Made by a program: the position numbers and the translations under genes
Shown here: positions 19,359-29,400 of the stretch, piece after piece
Position numbering within the stretch: the first letter of the stretch is position 1
Layout of the letters: the number at the start of each line of letters is the position of its first letter
Assembly (NCBI RefSeq): GCF_003024525.3
Contig: NZ_CP035934.2
Location: 124,001-188,000, forward strand
Length of the DNA: 64,000 nt
Direction: 5' to 3'
Origin: Acinetobacter cumulans
GTDB taxonomy: Bacteria; Pseudomonadota; Gammaproteobacteria; Pseudomonadales; Moraxellaceae
Notes under the pieces: model-generated
What the model was told of the DNA's origin: nothing
What the model saw: the letters and a program-made list of their open reading frames with translations, nothing else
The model's database searches: none

Positions 19359-20171
19359 CTCTGTACACGACAAATTTCATAGGGTCCTTGTCCTATCAGG
19401 CTTTTTCTTTCTTAAAATTGCTAGCACTTTCTTAAATTCTTCTTTTTTTCCAAAACCAATCAAACGTAGAATAGCCATTTGAACATAGTCCAAACCGTAG
19501 CGAAATAAACTTACTGAAAGTCGTCCATGCTTCTTTATTTTTATCGCTTTTTTCCGATCATGTTGCCATTCACCTGTTAAATAGCACCAACAGAAACCGA
19601 TAGCTAGCACTGCTATCAATTTCTTGACTCGTCTAGGGTCTGTTAAACGAGTATTTTCAAGATTGAATCCACGTCCTTTGAGACAACTAAATAACGTTTC
19701 GATTTCCCAGCGTAATGCATAATCACGAATAGCAGAAGCATTAAACATAGGAGAAACAACAAGTAAAAGCTCTCCATCTTCTAATCGTAGCGCACTAATA
19801 TACAGTTTCACTCGACCAACCCAAATACGTCGTTTACGACATTCAGTTTGACCAACTTGAAGATGACGAAATAAATCACTAATTTTATGATTCTTGGCTA
19901 AGTGATTGGTCACAATAAAGTTTTTTAACACGTATACAGAAGTTAATGTCATTTTCAATTAACCATGTAAACCATTTCTCACCGATAAATTCTCTGTCTG
20001 CAAACACATTCACAATACGATCTTTACCAAAATTTGCATGTGACTTGTTCCACTTTAGATATTTGTTTAAGATGAGATGTAACTCATTGAACTGTGTCAT
20101 CATATTCGTCGTCAGAAAACAAGTATTATGCCATTATTTCAATGAGTTATCTTTTTTTGTCGTGTACAAAG
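19359..20171 (-). mobile_element. IS4-family insertion sequence, ISAba1-like, right copy with internal deletion
   Basis: Ends are as in the left copy. It is only 813 bases because about 365 bases of the transposase N-terminal half are missing; the junction is near 20030-20036, where TTTACCAAAA meets TTTGCATGTG. The remaining frames (19377-19958 and 19885-20103) encode the C-terminal half and a scrap of the N-terminus. It cannot make an active transposase, but its outer end and outward promoter are kept. Confidence 0.85.
20112..20139 (+). promoter_or_regulatory. outward promoter of the right IS, facing the fru operon
   Basis: Same TCAGAA, 16-base spacer, TTATTT arrangement as at 16965. It faces the fructose operon, whose first start codon is 274 bases downstream, with only a dead IS110 scrap between. 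It could add to fruB-fruK-fruA expression. Confidence 0.55.
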
Positions 20172-20226
20172 AACACAGATATATAAGCTTGCGCATTGCA
20201 GCACCTAAAGCACACATTTTATTCTT
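20172..20226 (-). pseudogene. IS110-family transposase C-terminus, proximal piece
   Basis: Reads NKMCALGAAMRKLIYLC on the minus strand and is the partner of 15777-15841 across the composite transposon. An upstream stop shows the gene was already a fragment. Confidence 0.65.
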
Positions 20227-20412
20227 ACCCTAGCTTAATAATCGCAACACTGAACTCTGAAGAATCTCGTCGTTTCTTAATTACGTTGTAATGATGATCA
20301 TGAAGATAAAATCAAAAAATACAGATTTTTGTGTAAATCCTGAGTAGAATTCGACTTATTTTTTCTGCAGTAAAAAGCATCTTCTCACTATGCTGCTTTG
20401 CAAGGACGTTTT

Positions 20413-23277
20413 ATGCTCGCGCTAGATATACAACATGTTCGAATGAAACAACACGCCACTGATAAGGCACAAGCGTTGCAATGTCTAGTCGATATCTTGG
20501 TCGAAGACCAATTGGTTACACCTGATTATATTCATGGGTTGACCGTGCGCGAACAACAAAGTGCAACGTATTTAGGGCAAGGAATTGCCATTCCGCATGG
20601 GACGCCTCAGTCTCGCCAATATATTTTAAAAACTGGGATTCGTCTGGCGCACTTTCCTGAAGGAGTTGTTTGGGACGGTGAAAATAAAATTTATTTAGCA
20701 GTAGTGATTGCTGCGAAATCAGATGAGCATTTGCAAGTCTTACAAATTTTGACGCGGGCTTTAATTAATGATGTCGCTGATCAAGTGAAACATGCTCAAT
20801 CCGCAGAGCAAATTATTGCATTATTACAAGCCCAACCTGCATCTTTGGCATTGCATGAAAATTTAATCGCCACTCAAGTTCCCGCACTTGATGTAGAAGA
20901 TTTAATTTGGCAGGCAACACAGCTGCTGAAACAGCAAAAAATGGTGGAGTGTGGTTTTCTGTCGGGTTTAAACCTAAACAGCATGATTCATTTAGGGGAG
21001 GGGGTCTGGTCGATCACTTCTAACCAGCATGTTTTGAGCCCAGCTGTAAGTTTGGTAAAAGCGGAACAGGTTTTAAGCCATCAGCAGGAAATGCTCAAGA
21101 CTTTGGTGTGTATTGCCAGTAATGAGCAACTGGATATGCAACGGTTTCAACGGTTAATGGATATTTTGTTTGATACTGAACAAGTTCATACCCTCAACCA
21201 AGAGCAAGATAGTCACCAATTGGCGCAGTTAATTGGTGCTGAACTAATTCCTGATTGGCCATCTCGTCGTATTGTCTTAGCTAATGCTCATGGTCTACAT
21301 GCGCGTCCCGCGACACACTTGGTCAATATGACCAAGAAATTTGCAGGGGATATTCTCGTTGCTGTAGATGAGGGGGCTTACGTTTCGGCAAAAAGTTTAA
21401 CCAAATTATTAGCTATGGGATGCCGTCGTGGTCAAACTCTGACTTTTATTGCACAACCTGATACCGATGCTGTAGCAAGCTTAGAACAGATTATTGATGC
21501 AGTTCAGCAGGGCTTAGGAGAAGAGGTTGAAGCTGTTGACCTTGCATCTCATCAGCATAGCAGTAGTGACCCAGTCGTAAATACTTTGGAATTAATGCCT
21601 TTTGAATCACATGGCGATACGGGTAGCTGCGGTATTGCGGCATCAACTGGCCTTGCTTTTGGTCCTGCTCATGTGGTGAAGCCACGCGAATTTAGTTATG
21701 AACGTCGCGGACAGAGTTTTAAAGCTGAGAATGAAAAGCTCGAAATTGCGCTTCATCAGGTGAAAAATAGCTTACGTCAATTCATTGCACATACTGAATC
21801 TACTGCCATTAAGCAGATCTTCATGGCACATTTGGAAATGCTGGATGATCCAGACCTCCTCCAAAGTGTACAACGCGGTTTAAAACAGGGGTTGTCTGCT
21901 GCTGCAGCTTGGCATGATCATATTGAAGTGGCTGCTACCGCACAGGCTGCACTTAGCGATCGTTTACTGGCAGAGCGTGCGGCTGATTTAAGGGATATTG
22001 GTGAGCGTGTTTTGGCTGCTTTGTGCGGTGTGGCCGATGTCACAGAACCCGAGCAACCTTATATCTTAATTATGCATGATGTTGGTCCAAGTGATGTCGC
22101 GCGTCTGAATAAAGATCGTGTTGCAGGCATTTTGACCGCGGTTGGTGGAGCGAGTGCCCATAGTGCTATTGTGGCACGTGCTCTGGCTATTCCAGCAGTC
22201 GTAGGTGCGGGTGTAGCTGTTTTAAATATTGAGAGCCATGCCACAGTACTAATTAATGGGGATACTGGTGAGTATGTGGTCTCACCCGAGCAAAGTCAGA
22301 TTGATCATGCCATTGCAGAGCGCCAACGCCAGCGTGAGTTGCGAGGACAAGCGGAACAGCATTGTTTAGAACCTGCCATCACACTGGATCAACATCAAGT
22401 TGAAATCGCAGCCAATATTGGCAAAGTGGGCGCTACCATACAGGCTGTGGCCGATGGGGCAGAAGCAATTGGTTTGCTACGCACAGAATTGGTCTTTATG
22501 TCACACAGCAGTGCGCCTGATGAGGCTACACAGGAAGCCGATTATCGGGTGGTGTTAGATGCTTTGGCAGGTCGTCCATTGGTGGTACGTACACTTGATG
22601 TGGGCGGAGACAAACCTTTGCCGTATTTGCCTATTGAAAAGGAAGAAAATCCATTCTTGGGCTTACGTGGTATTCGTCTGACTTTACGTAAGCCAGAGTT
22701 GTTACGTCAGCAATTGGTTGCTTTACTTAAAGCAGCGGATAATCGCCCATTAAGAATTATGTTTCCGATGATTGGGCGGGTTGAAGAATGGCGAGCAGCA
22801 AAAGCAATTTTGGATGAGGTTCGCATACAGCATCCATGTGAAAACTTACAAGTCGGTATTATGATTGAGGTTCCTGCGGCAGCATTGTTGGCTCCAATTC
22901 TTGCTCAAGAAGTTGATTTTTTTAGTATTGGAACCAACGATTTGACTCAATATACTCTGGCGATTGACCGTGGTCATCCACTGTTGTCTGCTGAAGCTGA
23001 TGGCTTACATCCGAGTATTTTGCTATTGATTGATCAAACGGTTCGGGCAGCACATCAGCATGGTAAATGGGTGGGCATTTGTGGTGAATTGGCTGCTAAT
23101 CCAAAAGCTGTGCCTGTATTGATAGGCTTGGGCGTGGATGAGTTGAGTATGTCGAGTACCAGTATTCCATTGGTGAAGGCGCAAATTCGTGGTTTGAACT
23201 ATATAAATTGCCAACAGGTCGCACAGCAAGCCTTAACTTGTGACAGTGCGTCTGCCGTACGTGCATTGGTGGAGTAA
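20413..23277 (+). CDS. fruB: fructose PTS multiphosphoryl transfer protein (EIIA-HPr-EI)
   Basis: One 954-residue polypeptide contains the cytosolic phosphate relay of the fructose phosphotransferase system. An EIIA-Fru domain comes first, with phospho-acceptor His62 in GIAIPHGTP. An HPr domain has His296 in NAHGLHARPATHL. A complete enzyme I has His583 in GGASAHSAIVAR and Cys890 in GICGELAANP. It takes phosphate from PEP and passes it to FruA. I chose ATG 20413 with AAGGA upstream; the TTG at 20398 would place that site inside the gene. It is first in the fruB-fruK-fruA operon (6-base gap to fruK). Confidence 0.95.
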   Translation: MLALDIQHVRMKQHATDKAQALQCLVDILVEDQLVTPDYIHGLTVREQQSATYLGQGIAIPHGTPQSRQYILKTGIRLAHFPEGVVWDGENKIYLAVVIAAKSDEHLQVLQILTRALINDVADQVKHAQSAEQIIALLQAQPASLALHENLIATQVPALDVEDLIWQATQLLKQQKMVECGFLSGLNLNSMIHLGEGVWSITSNQHVLSPAVSLVKAEQVLSHQQEMLKTLVCIASNEQLDMQRFQRLMDILFDTEQVHTLNQEQDSHQLAQLIGAELIPDWPSRRIVLANAHGLHARPATHLVNMTKKFAGDILVAVDEGAYVSAKSLTKLLAMGCRRGQTLTFIAQPDTDAVASLEQIIDAVQQGLGEEVEAVDLASHQHSSSDPVVNTLELMPFESHGDTGSCGIAASTGLAFGPAHVVKPREFSYERRGQSFKAENEKLEIALHQVKNSLRQFIAHTESTAIKQIFMAHLEMLDDPDLLQSVQRGLKQGLSAAAAWHDHIEVAATAQAALSDRLLAERAADLRDIGERVLAALCGVADVTEPEQPYILIMHDVGPSDVARLNKDRVAGILTAVGGASAHSAIVARALAIPAVVGAGVAVLNIESHATVLINGDTGEYVVSPEQSQIDHAIAERQRQRELRGQAEQHCLEPAITLDQHQVEIAANIGKVGATIQAVADGAEAIGLLRTELVFMSHSSAPDEATQEADYRVVLDALAGRPLVVRTLDVGGDKPLPYLPIEKEENPFLGLRGIRLTLRKPELLRQQLVALLKAADNRPLRIMFPMIGRVEEWRAAKAILDEVRIQHPCENLQVGIMIEVPAAALLAPILAQEVDFFSIGTNDLTQYTLAIDRGHPLLSAEADGLHPSILLLIDQTVRAAHQHGKWVGICGELAANPKAVPVLIGLGVDELSMSSTSIPLVKAQIRGLNYINCQQVAQQALTCDSASAVRALVE

Positions 23278-23283
23278 TTACGA

Positions 23284-24216
23284 ATGGCTAAGATATTAAG
23301 TATTACTCTGAATCCTGCAATTGACCTCACCGTGCAGTTGGATCAACTAAAAGTTGGCGAGGTCAATCGTCAGTTAACGGCCCAAAGCCATGCAGCAGGT
23401 AAAGGCTTAAACGTGGCACAGGTCCTTAAGGATTTGGGACATGAACTGATTGTGAGTGGCTTTTTGGGGCAAGAAAACCGTCAAATTTTTGACCATCATA
23501 TCCAGCAAGAGCAATTTGATAACCAATTTATTTATGTTGCAGGTGAAACACGGCAAAACATTAAGGTTGCAGAAGCTTCTGGTCAGATGACTGACATCAA
23601 TGGCAAGGGCTTTTTTGTAGATACCTCAGCAAAACAACAACTACGTGAACGCCTATCTCAACTGATTTTAGAGGTTGATGTGATTGTGATTGCAGGTAGT
23701 TTGCCACAAGGTTTTTCTGCAGAAGAGCTTTCGATACTGATTCTATGGTTACAGTCTGCGGGTAAAAAAGTCGCAGTAGATACCAGTGGTGTTGCGTTGA
23801 AAGCAGCAATTGCTGCCCATCCTTGGTTGATTAAGCCTAATACAGATGAGTTGACGGAAACCTACCATTTGCCAGCAGAAACGTTTGCAGAACAGCAGCA
23901 TCTTTTTGCCAGTTTAAATAGTCAGATCGAACATATTGTGGTCTCGATGGGTGAAAACGGAGTGAACTGGTTTCACCGCACGCACCCCCTGCATGCTACT
24001 GCACCGAAGGTCACCGTCCAAAGTACGGTGGGTGCGGGAGATTCCTTGTTGGCAGGTATGATTCATGGCTTGTTGAGTTCAACTTCCCCAGAAGAAACAT
24101 TGAAAACAGCAACCGCAATTGCGAGCAATGCTGTGACCCAAATTGGGTTTGCCCTTCCAGACTTTGCTGTTATTGAAGATTTGAAAGCGCAAATCTCAGT
24201 CCAATCATTGAGTTAA
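23284..24216 (+). CDS. fruK: 1-phosphofructokinase
   Basis: FruK phosphorylates fructose 1-phosphate, made by the fructose PTS, to fructose 1,6-bisphosphate. The 310-residue PfkB-family kinase shows TLNPAIDLTVQLD near the N-terminus, the sugar-binding AGKGLNVAQVLKDLG near residue 39, and the ATP/catalytic motif VGAGDSLLAGMIHG near residue 250 with the base Asp. It lies between fruB and fruA with gaps of 6 and 4 bases. Confidence 0.96.
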   Translation: MAKILSITLNPAIDLTVQLDQLKVGEVNRQLTAQSHAAGKGLNVAQVLKDLGHELIVSGFLGQENRQIFDHHIQQEQFDNQFIYVAGETRQNIKVAEASGQMTDINGKGFFVDTSAKQQLRERLSQLILEVDVIVIAGSLPQGFSAEELSILILWLQSAGKKVAVDTSGVALKAAIAAHPWLIKPNTDELTETYHLPAETFAEQQHLFASLNSQIEHIVVSMGENGVNWFHRTHPLHATAPKVTVQSTVGAGDSLLAGMIHGLLSSTSPEETLKTATAIASNAVTQIGFALPDFAVIEDLKAQISVQSLS

Positions 24217-24220
24217 TACG

Positions 24221-25903
24221 ATGCAAGAGATAAAACATATTTTATTTGTGCCACATAGTCCCGAGCAGCCGATTAATGCAGTGATTTTGGCCAAAAAATT
24301 GTCCAAAGCAGCAACAGCACTTGGTATTTCCAATGATGTGGCGACATCAGTTGAGCATCTTGATTTATCAAATGTGATTGATACTGTTGTTTTTGTTGGA
24401 CAGAAGTCGGCAGATGCGGATCAACTGCGTGACAAGGTTGTGAAAGTCATTGGTTTGAATAATGCACAACACGATGCGATCATGCTTTTGCAACAAGTTT
24501 TTGAGCATTCAGATGCTTTAGATGAAACTATTGCAGCCAATGCAGGGGTTACACGGTTTGTCGCCATTACAGCATGTCCAACTGGTGTTGCGCATACGTT
24601 TATGGCGGCCGAAGCCTTACAACAAGGTGCAGTAAAGCACGGTTATCAGATTGATGTTGAAACCCAAGGATCGGTTGGGGCTAAAAATATTTTATCGGCA
24701 GAAAGTATTGCCAAAGCAGATGTGGTGATCTTAGCAACGGATATTGAGGTCAATACAGATCGCTTTGTAGGCAAACGTGTATATCGCTGCAGTACAGGAT
24801 TTGCCCTTAAGCAAACGGATAAGACTTTTGCAAATGCAATTGCTGAGGCCAAAGTGCTTGAAACGGGTAAGCAAACAGCCACTAAGACAGAAAATGAAAA
24901 CAAAGAAAAAACTGGAATTTATAAACACCTTTTAACAGGGGTGTCTTTCATGCTGCCGATGGTGGTGGCGGGCGGTTTGATCATTGCCATCTCGTTTATG
25001 TTTGGCCTCAATCCTGTTGAAGGAAGCTTTGCCGCATCCTTAAAGCAAATAGGTGCTGCAGCATTTACTCTTATGGTACCTATGCTGGCAGGTTACATTG
25101 CTTATTCTATTGCGGATCGCCCGGGTTTAACTCCAGGTTTGATTGGCGGTTTACTTGCCACACAATTAGAGGCAGGCTTTCTCGGTGGATTAGTTGCAGG
25201 TTTTATTGCAGGTTATATTGCGTTATTTTTATCGAAGCAGCTTAAACTCCCAAGTAGCCTAGAAGCATTAAAACCAATATTGATTATTCCACTATTGGCC
25301 AGTTTAGCTGTTGGTTTAATCATGATTTATGTGGTTGGACAGCCTGTTGCACAATTGTTTGAATTACTCACACACTTCCTTGCCAATATGGGGACGACCA
25401 ATGCCATGATCATGGGGATTATCCTTGGGAGTATGATGTGTATTGATGTTGGGGGGCCAATAAATAAAGCGGCTTATGCCTTTACGGTGGGCTTACTTAC
25501 GTCACAAACATACGGACCGATGGCGATTACCATGGCTGCGGGTATGGTACCGCCATTGGGTATGGCAATTGCAACTTTTCTGGCAAAGCATAAATTTGCC
25601 AAACCTGAGCAAGATGCAGGGAAGGCTGCTGTAGTTCTGGGCCTATGTTTCATTTCGGAAGGGGCTATTCCGTTTGCTGCCAAAGACCCGATTCGAGTGC
25701 TTCCATGCGCGATCGCAGGTGGTGCTGTAACTGGGGCTTTGGTTGCATTATTTAAATGTGAACTAGTCACTCCTCATGGCGGTGTAATGGTACTGATCAT
25801 TCCGAATGCGATGAATTATCCATTAAAATATTTATTGGCGATTGCGATTGGAAGTGTGGTGACTGGTGTAGCTTATGCCGTAATAAAACAACGGTTAGAA
25901 TAA
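24221..25903 (+). CDS. fruA: fructose-specific PTS enzyme IIBC
   Basis: This inner-membrane permease imports and phosphorylates fructose to fructose 1-phosphate. The 560-residue protein begins with a degenerate IIB-like segment (about 1-100). A true IIB domain follows, with the phosphorylated Cys in TACPTGVAHTFMAAEAL near residue 124. A IIC domain of about ten hydrophobic segments runs from residue 240, with MCIDVGGPINKAAYAF. It is last in the operon; a broken hipA copy follows 35 bases later. Confidence 0.95.
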   Translation: MQEIKHILFVPHSPEQPINAVILAKKLSKAATALGISNDVATSVEHLDLSNVIDTVVFVGQKSADADQLRDKVVKVIGLNNAQHDAIMLLQQVFEHSDALDETIAANAGVTRFVAITACPTGVAHTFMAAEALQQGAVKHGYQIDVETQGSVGAKNILSAESIAKADVVILATDIEVNTDRFVGKRVYRCSTGFALKQTDKTFANAIAEAKVLETGKQTATKTENENKEKTGIYKHLLTGVSFMLPMVVAGGLIIAISFMFGLNPVEGSFAASLKQIGAAAFTLMVPMLAGYIAYSIADRPGLTPGLIGGLLATQLEAGFLGGLVAGFIAGYIALFLSKQLKLPSSLEALKPILIIPLLASLAVGLIMIYVVGQPVAQLFELLTHFLANMGTTNAMIMGIILGSMMCIDVGGPINKAAYAFTVGLLTSQTYGPMAITMAAGMVPPLGMAIATFLAKHKFAKPEQDAGKAAVVLGLCFISEGAIPFAAKDPIRVLPCAIAGGAVTGALVALFKCELVTPHGGVMVLIIPNAMNYPLKYLLAIAIGSVVTGVAYAVIKQRLE

Positions 25904-25938
25904 GCCCTTCATAGAAGCTTTGTGAAAGCTATTTAGTG

Positions 25939-26352
25939 CAATAAATGAATATTATGCTCAATCCTATTTTGGATCAGTTGGAGAGTCTCTGCTTGAATTT
26001 GTCCAGGTAATAGGTCATGAGCGATATTGCTGAATCAGATTGTAACCTTACAAATCGAGCCAATAATTTCATCAACTTCTTGGACACAAAGTTCCGCTTC
26101 CTGAGTACCAAGTTTCACAAGAGCTTGTCGAGGAATATTCAGTGCCTCACCCATGATATCCATTTGATGTGGAGGAAAGTTCTAAACCTTTACTGATCGC
26201 TTCTGCACTGTATTCAAAGGCGATTAATGGCCGACCTGTGATTGCGGTTGAGGAGACCAATGTACCCCAAAGCCAATATTCACCCCATCCATTGTAGTAA
26301 ACATTAAGTTTTTGAGCATGGATTTATTTCCTTTTGATACGTTGGCGAGCAG
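25939..26352 (-). pseudogene. hipA remnant (deleted copy of the 31.9-33.2 kb gene)
   Basis: The sequence matches the hipA gene at 31911-33200 closely but lacks two internal blocks: about 825 bases between copies of CCATTTGATG, and about 47 bases between copies of AGGAAAGTTC. Those short repeats stand at 32131 and 32956, and at 32969 and 33016, in the full copy. Both ends of hipA and a few bases of hipB remain. No HipA function can remain. It makes a direct repeat with 31.9-33.2 kb around the helicase and hipBA genes. Confidence 0.85.
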
Positions 26353-26416
26353 TACTGTTCTGAAATGACAGCTTTGTCCGTTATAATTGTATAAACATTT
26401 TTGGTTTCTGGTAATT

Positions 26417-29400
26417 ATGTCCTCATTGATCAATTTTCTATCTCGCTTTAGTACTGCAACTCTTCAGCGCAGTCTGAGCTATGCTAAACACATTGATAGG
26501 GAAACGATTGAGTTCTTTGAGGAAAAAGACGGGGTTACGATGTATGCCCAAATTGAAGGAACAGATTATTACGATACCGCAATTACCTATAATCCCCAAA
26601 AAGACCGTTTAATCGATGACGACTGCACTTGTCCGGTTGGATATAACTGTAAACATGCTGCTGCTTTAGCGCGGTTATTCTTTCAGGAATATCGCCAGGA
26701 ATTTCAGCAGCGTTATGCTGACTCTCAATCCCCGCAGGGAATCACAAAACGCCAACGGGGGGATGATCAGGCGCAGCGCTGGTTGAATGATTTTAAACGG
26801 TATTTACAACAGACTGAACCAGAGCAATCTGTCAAAACAAACAATTATTTAATTTACCTGCTAGATCAGTCTGTCAGCTTAAAGAAATTGACAGTTGATG
26901 TTCAGAAGGCCAGACGCAATAAAAACGGCTCAATTGCGGGGGAAAGTTATTATACCCAATATGAAAATATCACCAGAAAGCATCTGACTTTACCTGAACA
27001 AAAACGACAATTATTTAACCAGATTTATTATTATGCCAAAATAAACAGTGACGAACGCTTTTATCAAAGCAATCTTGATATCTCCAGAATTTTATTGGAG
27101 CATTTCAAATCTTTTATTCAAAGTGGCGATGTGTACTGGCAAAAAAAGAGCCATACTGCACTTCAATGGTCAGAACAAGGCTATCACATCGAACTGATCT
27201 GGCAACAAGGTGTAAACAAACAGACAGAGCATTTAAATATTGAATTGGTCAATGGTGATATTCGACTCGATTTAAAATCAAATCCACATATCCAAATTCT
27301 CGCTAGCCAGCCACCGTGTTATGTGGATATTCAACAGAACACGGTGGGCCAGTTATATGGTGAATATACGGCAAATCTTCTGTACCATTTTTTACAGATG
27401 CCTGATCTTCCATCTATGCTCTTGCCAGAGTTTGAGAAACTGACTCATCAATATTCAGACGTGAAAAATCTGCCTCAGCCCGAGTCTATTCAGCATATTG
27501 ATGTCCTTGAGGGTAGTCCCCAGCCAATTTTACGCTTCGGTGTTTTAGATAAATTTGATTGGAAATGGGAAGAGTCTGTTTGTGCTGAAATTGAATTCTC
27601 CTATACAGGCGGAAGAATAAAAGCAGGTACATCAGGTGACAGTTTTATTGGTGAGCAGCATGACAAAATGGTACGACAGCTTCGGGACTTAGTTCAGGAA
27701 CAACAGTCAATCCAGCGTTTACAGCTATTGGTCGAATCACTGAAGTGGGTGAAAGATCTTAGTTATGACCATCAATTAAAACTGGATAAACAACGTCTAG
27801 ATTCTATGGTTTTTGCTTTCTATGGAGACTGGATCAAACAGCTGATGCCCATCAATCAAATTGAGTTGATGGACTGGCAGATAGAGCATCTGGAAAACAG
27901 CCCCTTTAATCTGCAATATGTTGAAAATTTAAATATTTCTATCACTGAATCTGAAGGTCAGCAGGACTGGTTCAATATCGGGGCGACGGTTCAAGACAGT
28001 GCAGGCAATTCTTATAATTTGCTTGATGCACTCGTAGCTTTGGTGCGAGTAAATCCTGATTTACTTGATCCACGGACTTTTATTCATCTGCATGACAGTC
28101 AAATTTTCACAGTGAAAACTGCAGTTGATCAACCTGATTTGGCTCTATCCGCTAGGGATATTAAGCCGGTATTGTTGCATCTGCAGAGCATTTTACAGCA
28201 AGAAGAGCGCAGTATTGATCGCTATGATGCGAGTCAATTATTAGAATTGCAGCATAATCTTGAGATGACATGGCAGGTCAGTGATCGCCTGCAACAATTT
28301 GTACAGAAATTCAAACAAGGCTATCAGCAACAACTGCCGACACCACAAGGTTTTCAGGGGGAGCTGCGTCCATACCAGCAGCAGGGCTTAGGTTGGTTAC
28401 AGTTTTTAAGGGAAACCCAACATGGCGGGATTCTGGCAGATGATATGGGCTTGGGGAAAACAGCACAAACTTTAGCCCATTTACTCATGGAAAAGCAGGC
28501 TGGATATTTGCAGGACAGTCCCGCCTTAATTGTTGCACCCACATCGTTGATGCATAACTGGTTCAAAGAAGCGGAGAAATTTACCCCTCAGCTGAAGGTA
28601 TTGCTGCTACAGGGGCCCGACCGCCATCAGTATTTTGAGCAGATTCCGCACTATGATATTGTGTTAACCACCTATCCGCTTCTAGCGAGAGATGAAGAAC
28701 AATTAAAGCAATATGAATATCATCAACTCATTTTGGATGAGGCGCAGAATATCAAAAATCCGCGTGCCAAAGCTGCACAGGTAGTACGGCAATTAACAGC
28801 ACGACATCGTTTGTGTCTAACAGGTACCCCGATGGAAAATCATTTGGGTGAACTGTGGGCACTATTTTATTTTCTAATGCCAGGATTTTTATATTCACAA
28901 GAAATCTTTAATAAAAAGTACCGCTATCCTATTGAAAAACGCGGTGATCAGCAGTTAAGGCAAAAGTTGGTAAACCGCATTAAACCCTTTATTTTACGTC
29001 GCTTGAAAACTGACGTTGCCAAGGAATTGCCTGAAAAAACCACGATTGAAGTCAATATTGACATGAATGAGCAGCAATCCAAGCTATACGAGGCTGTTCG
29101 CGCCACGATGCAGGCAAATATTCAGAAAATTGTGGCAGAAAAAGGCTTTAAGCGTAGTCAAATCCAAATTTTAGATGCCTTGCTGAAGCTGCGTCAGGTC
29201 TGTTGTCATCCTAGCTTGCTGAAACTGGATTCAGTTAAAACCGGGCAGGCGTATTCTGCCAAACTTGAACAGTTGATGGATATGGTTGTTCCAATGGTGG
29301 AAGAGGGACGAAAAATTCTTATTTTCTCTCAGTTTACCTCAATGTTGGAACTGATTGAACAACAGCTCTATCACGCAAAAATTGGCTATGTGAAGCTGAC

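Larger units (their letters stand above)
15842..20171. mobile_element. IS4-family composite transposon carrying oleate hydratase
   Basis: Two IS4 copies in the same orientation bracket a 2.3-kb cargo. The 9 bases before the left copy (15833-15841) and after the right copy (20172-20180) are both AACACAGAT, whereas the inner flanks do not match them. The whole 4,330-base unit therefore moved as one, with the 9-base duplication known for ISAba1-like elements. Joining the flanks restores an IS110-family reading frame. Both transposase genes are damaged, so it is now probably immobile unless helped by an intact relative. Confidence 0.85.
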
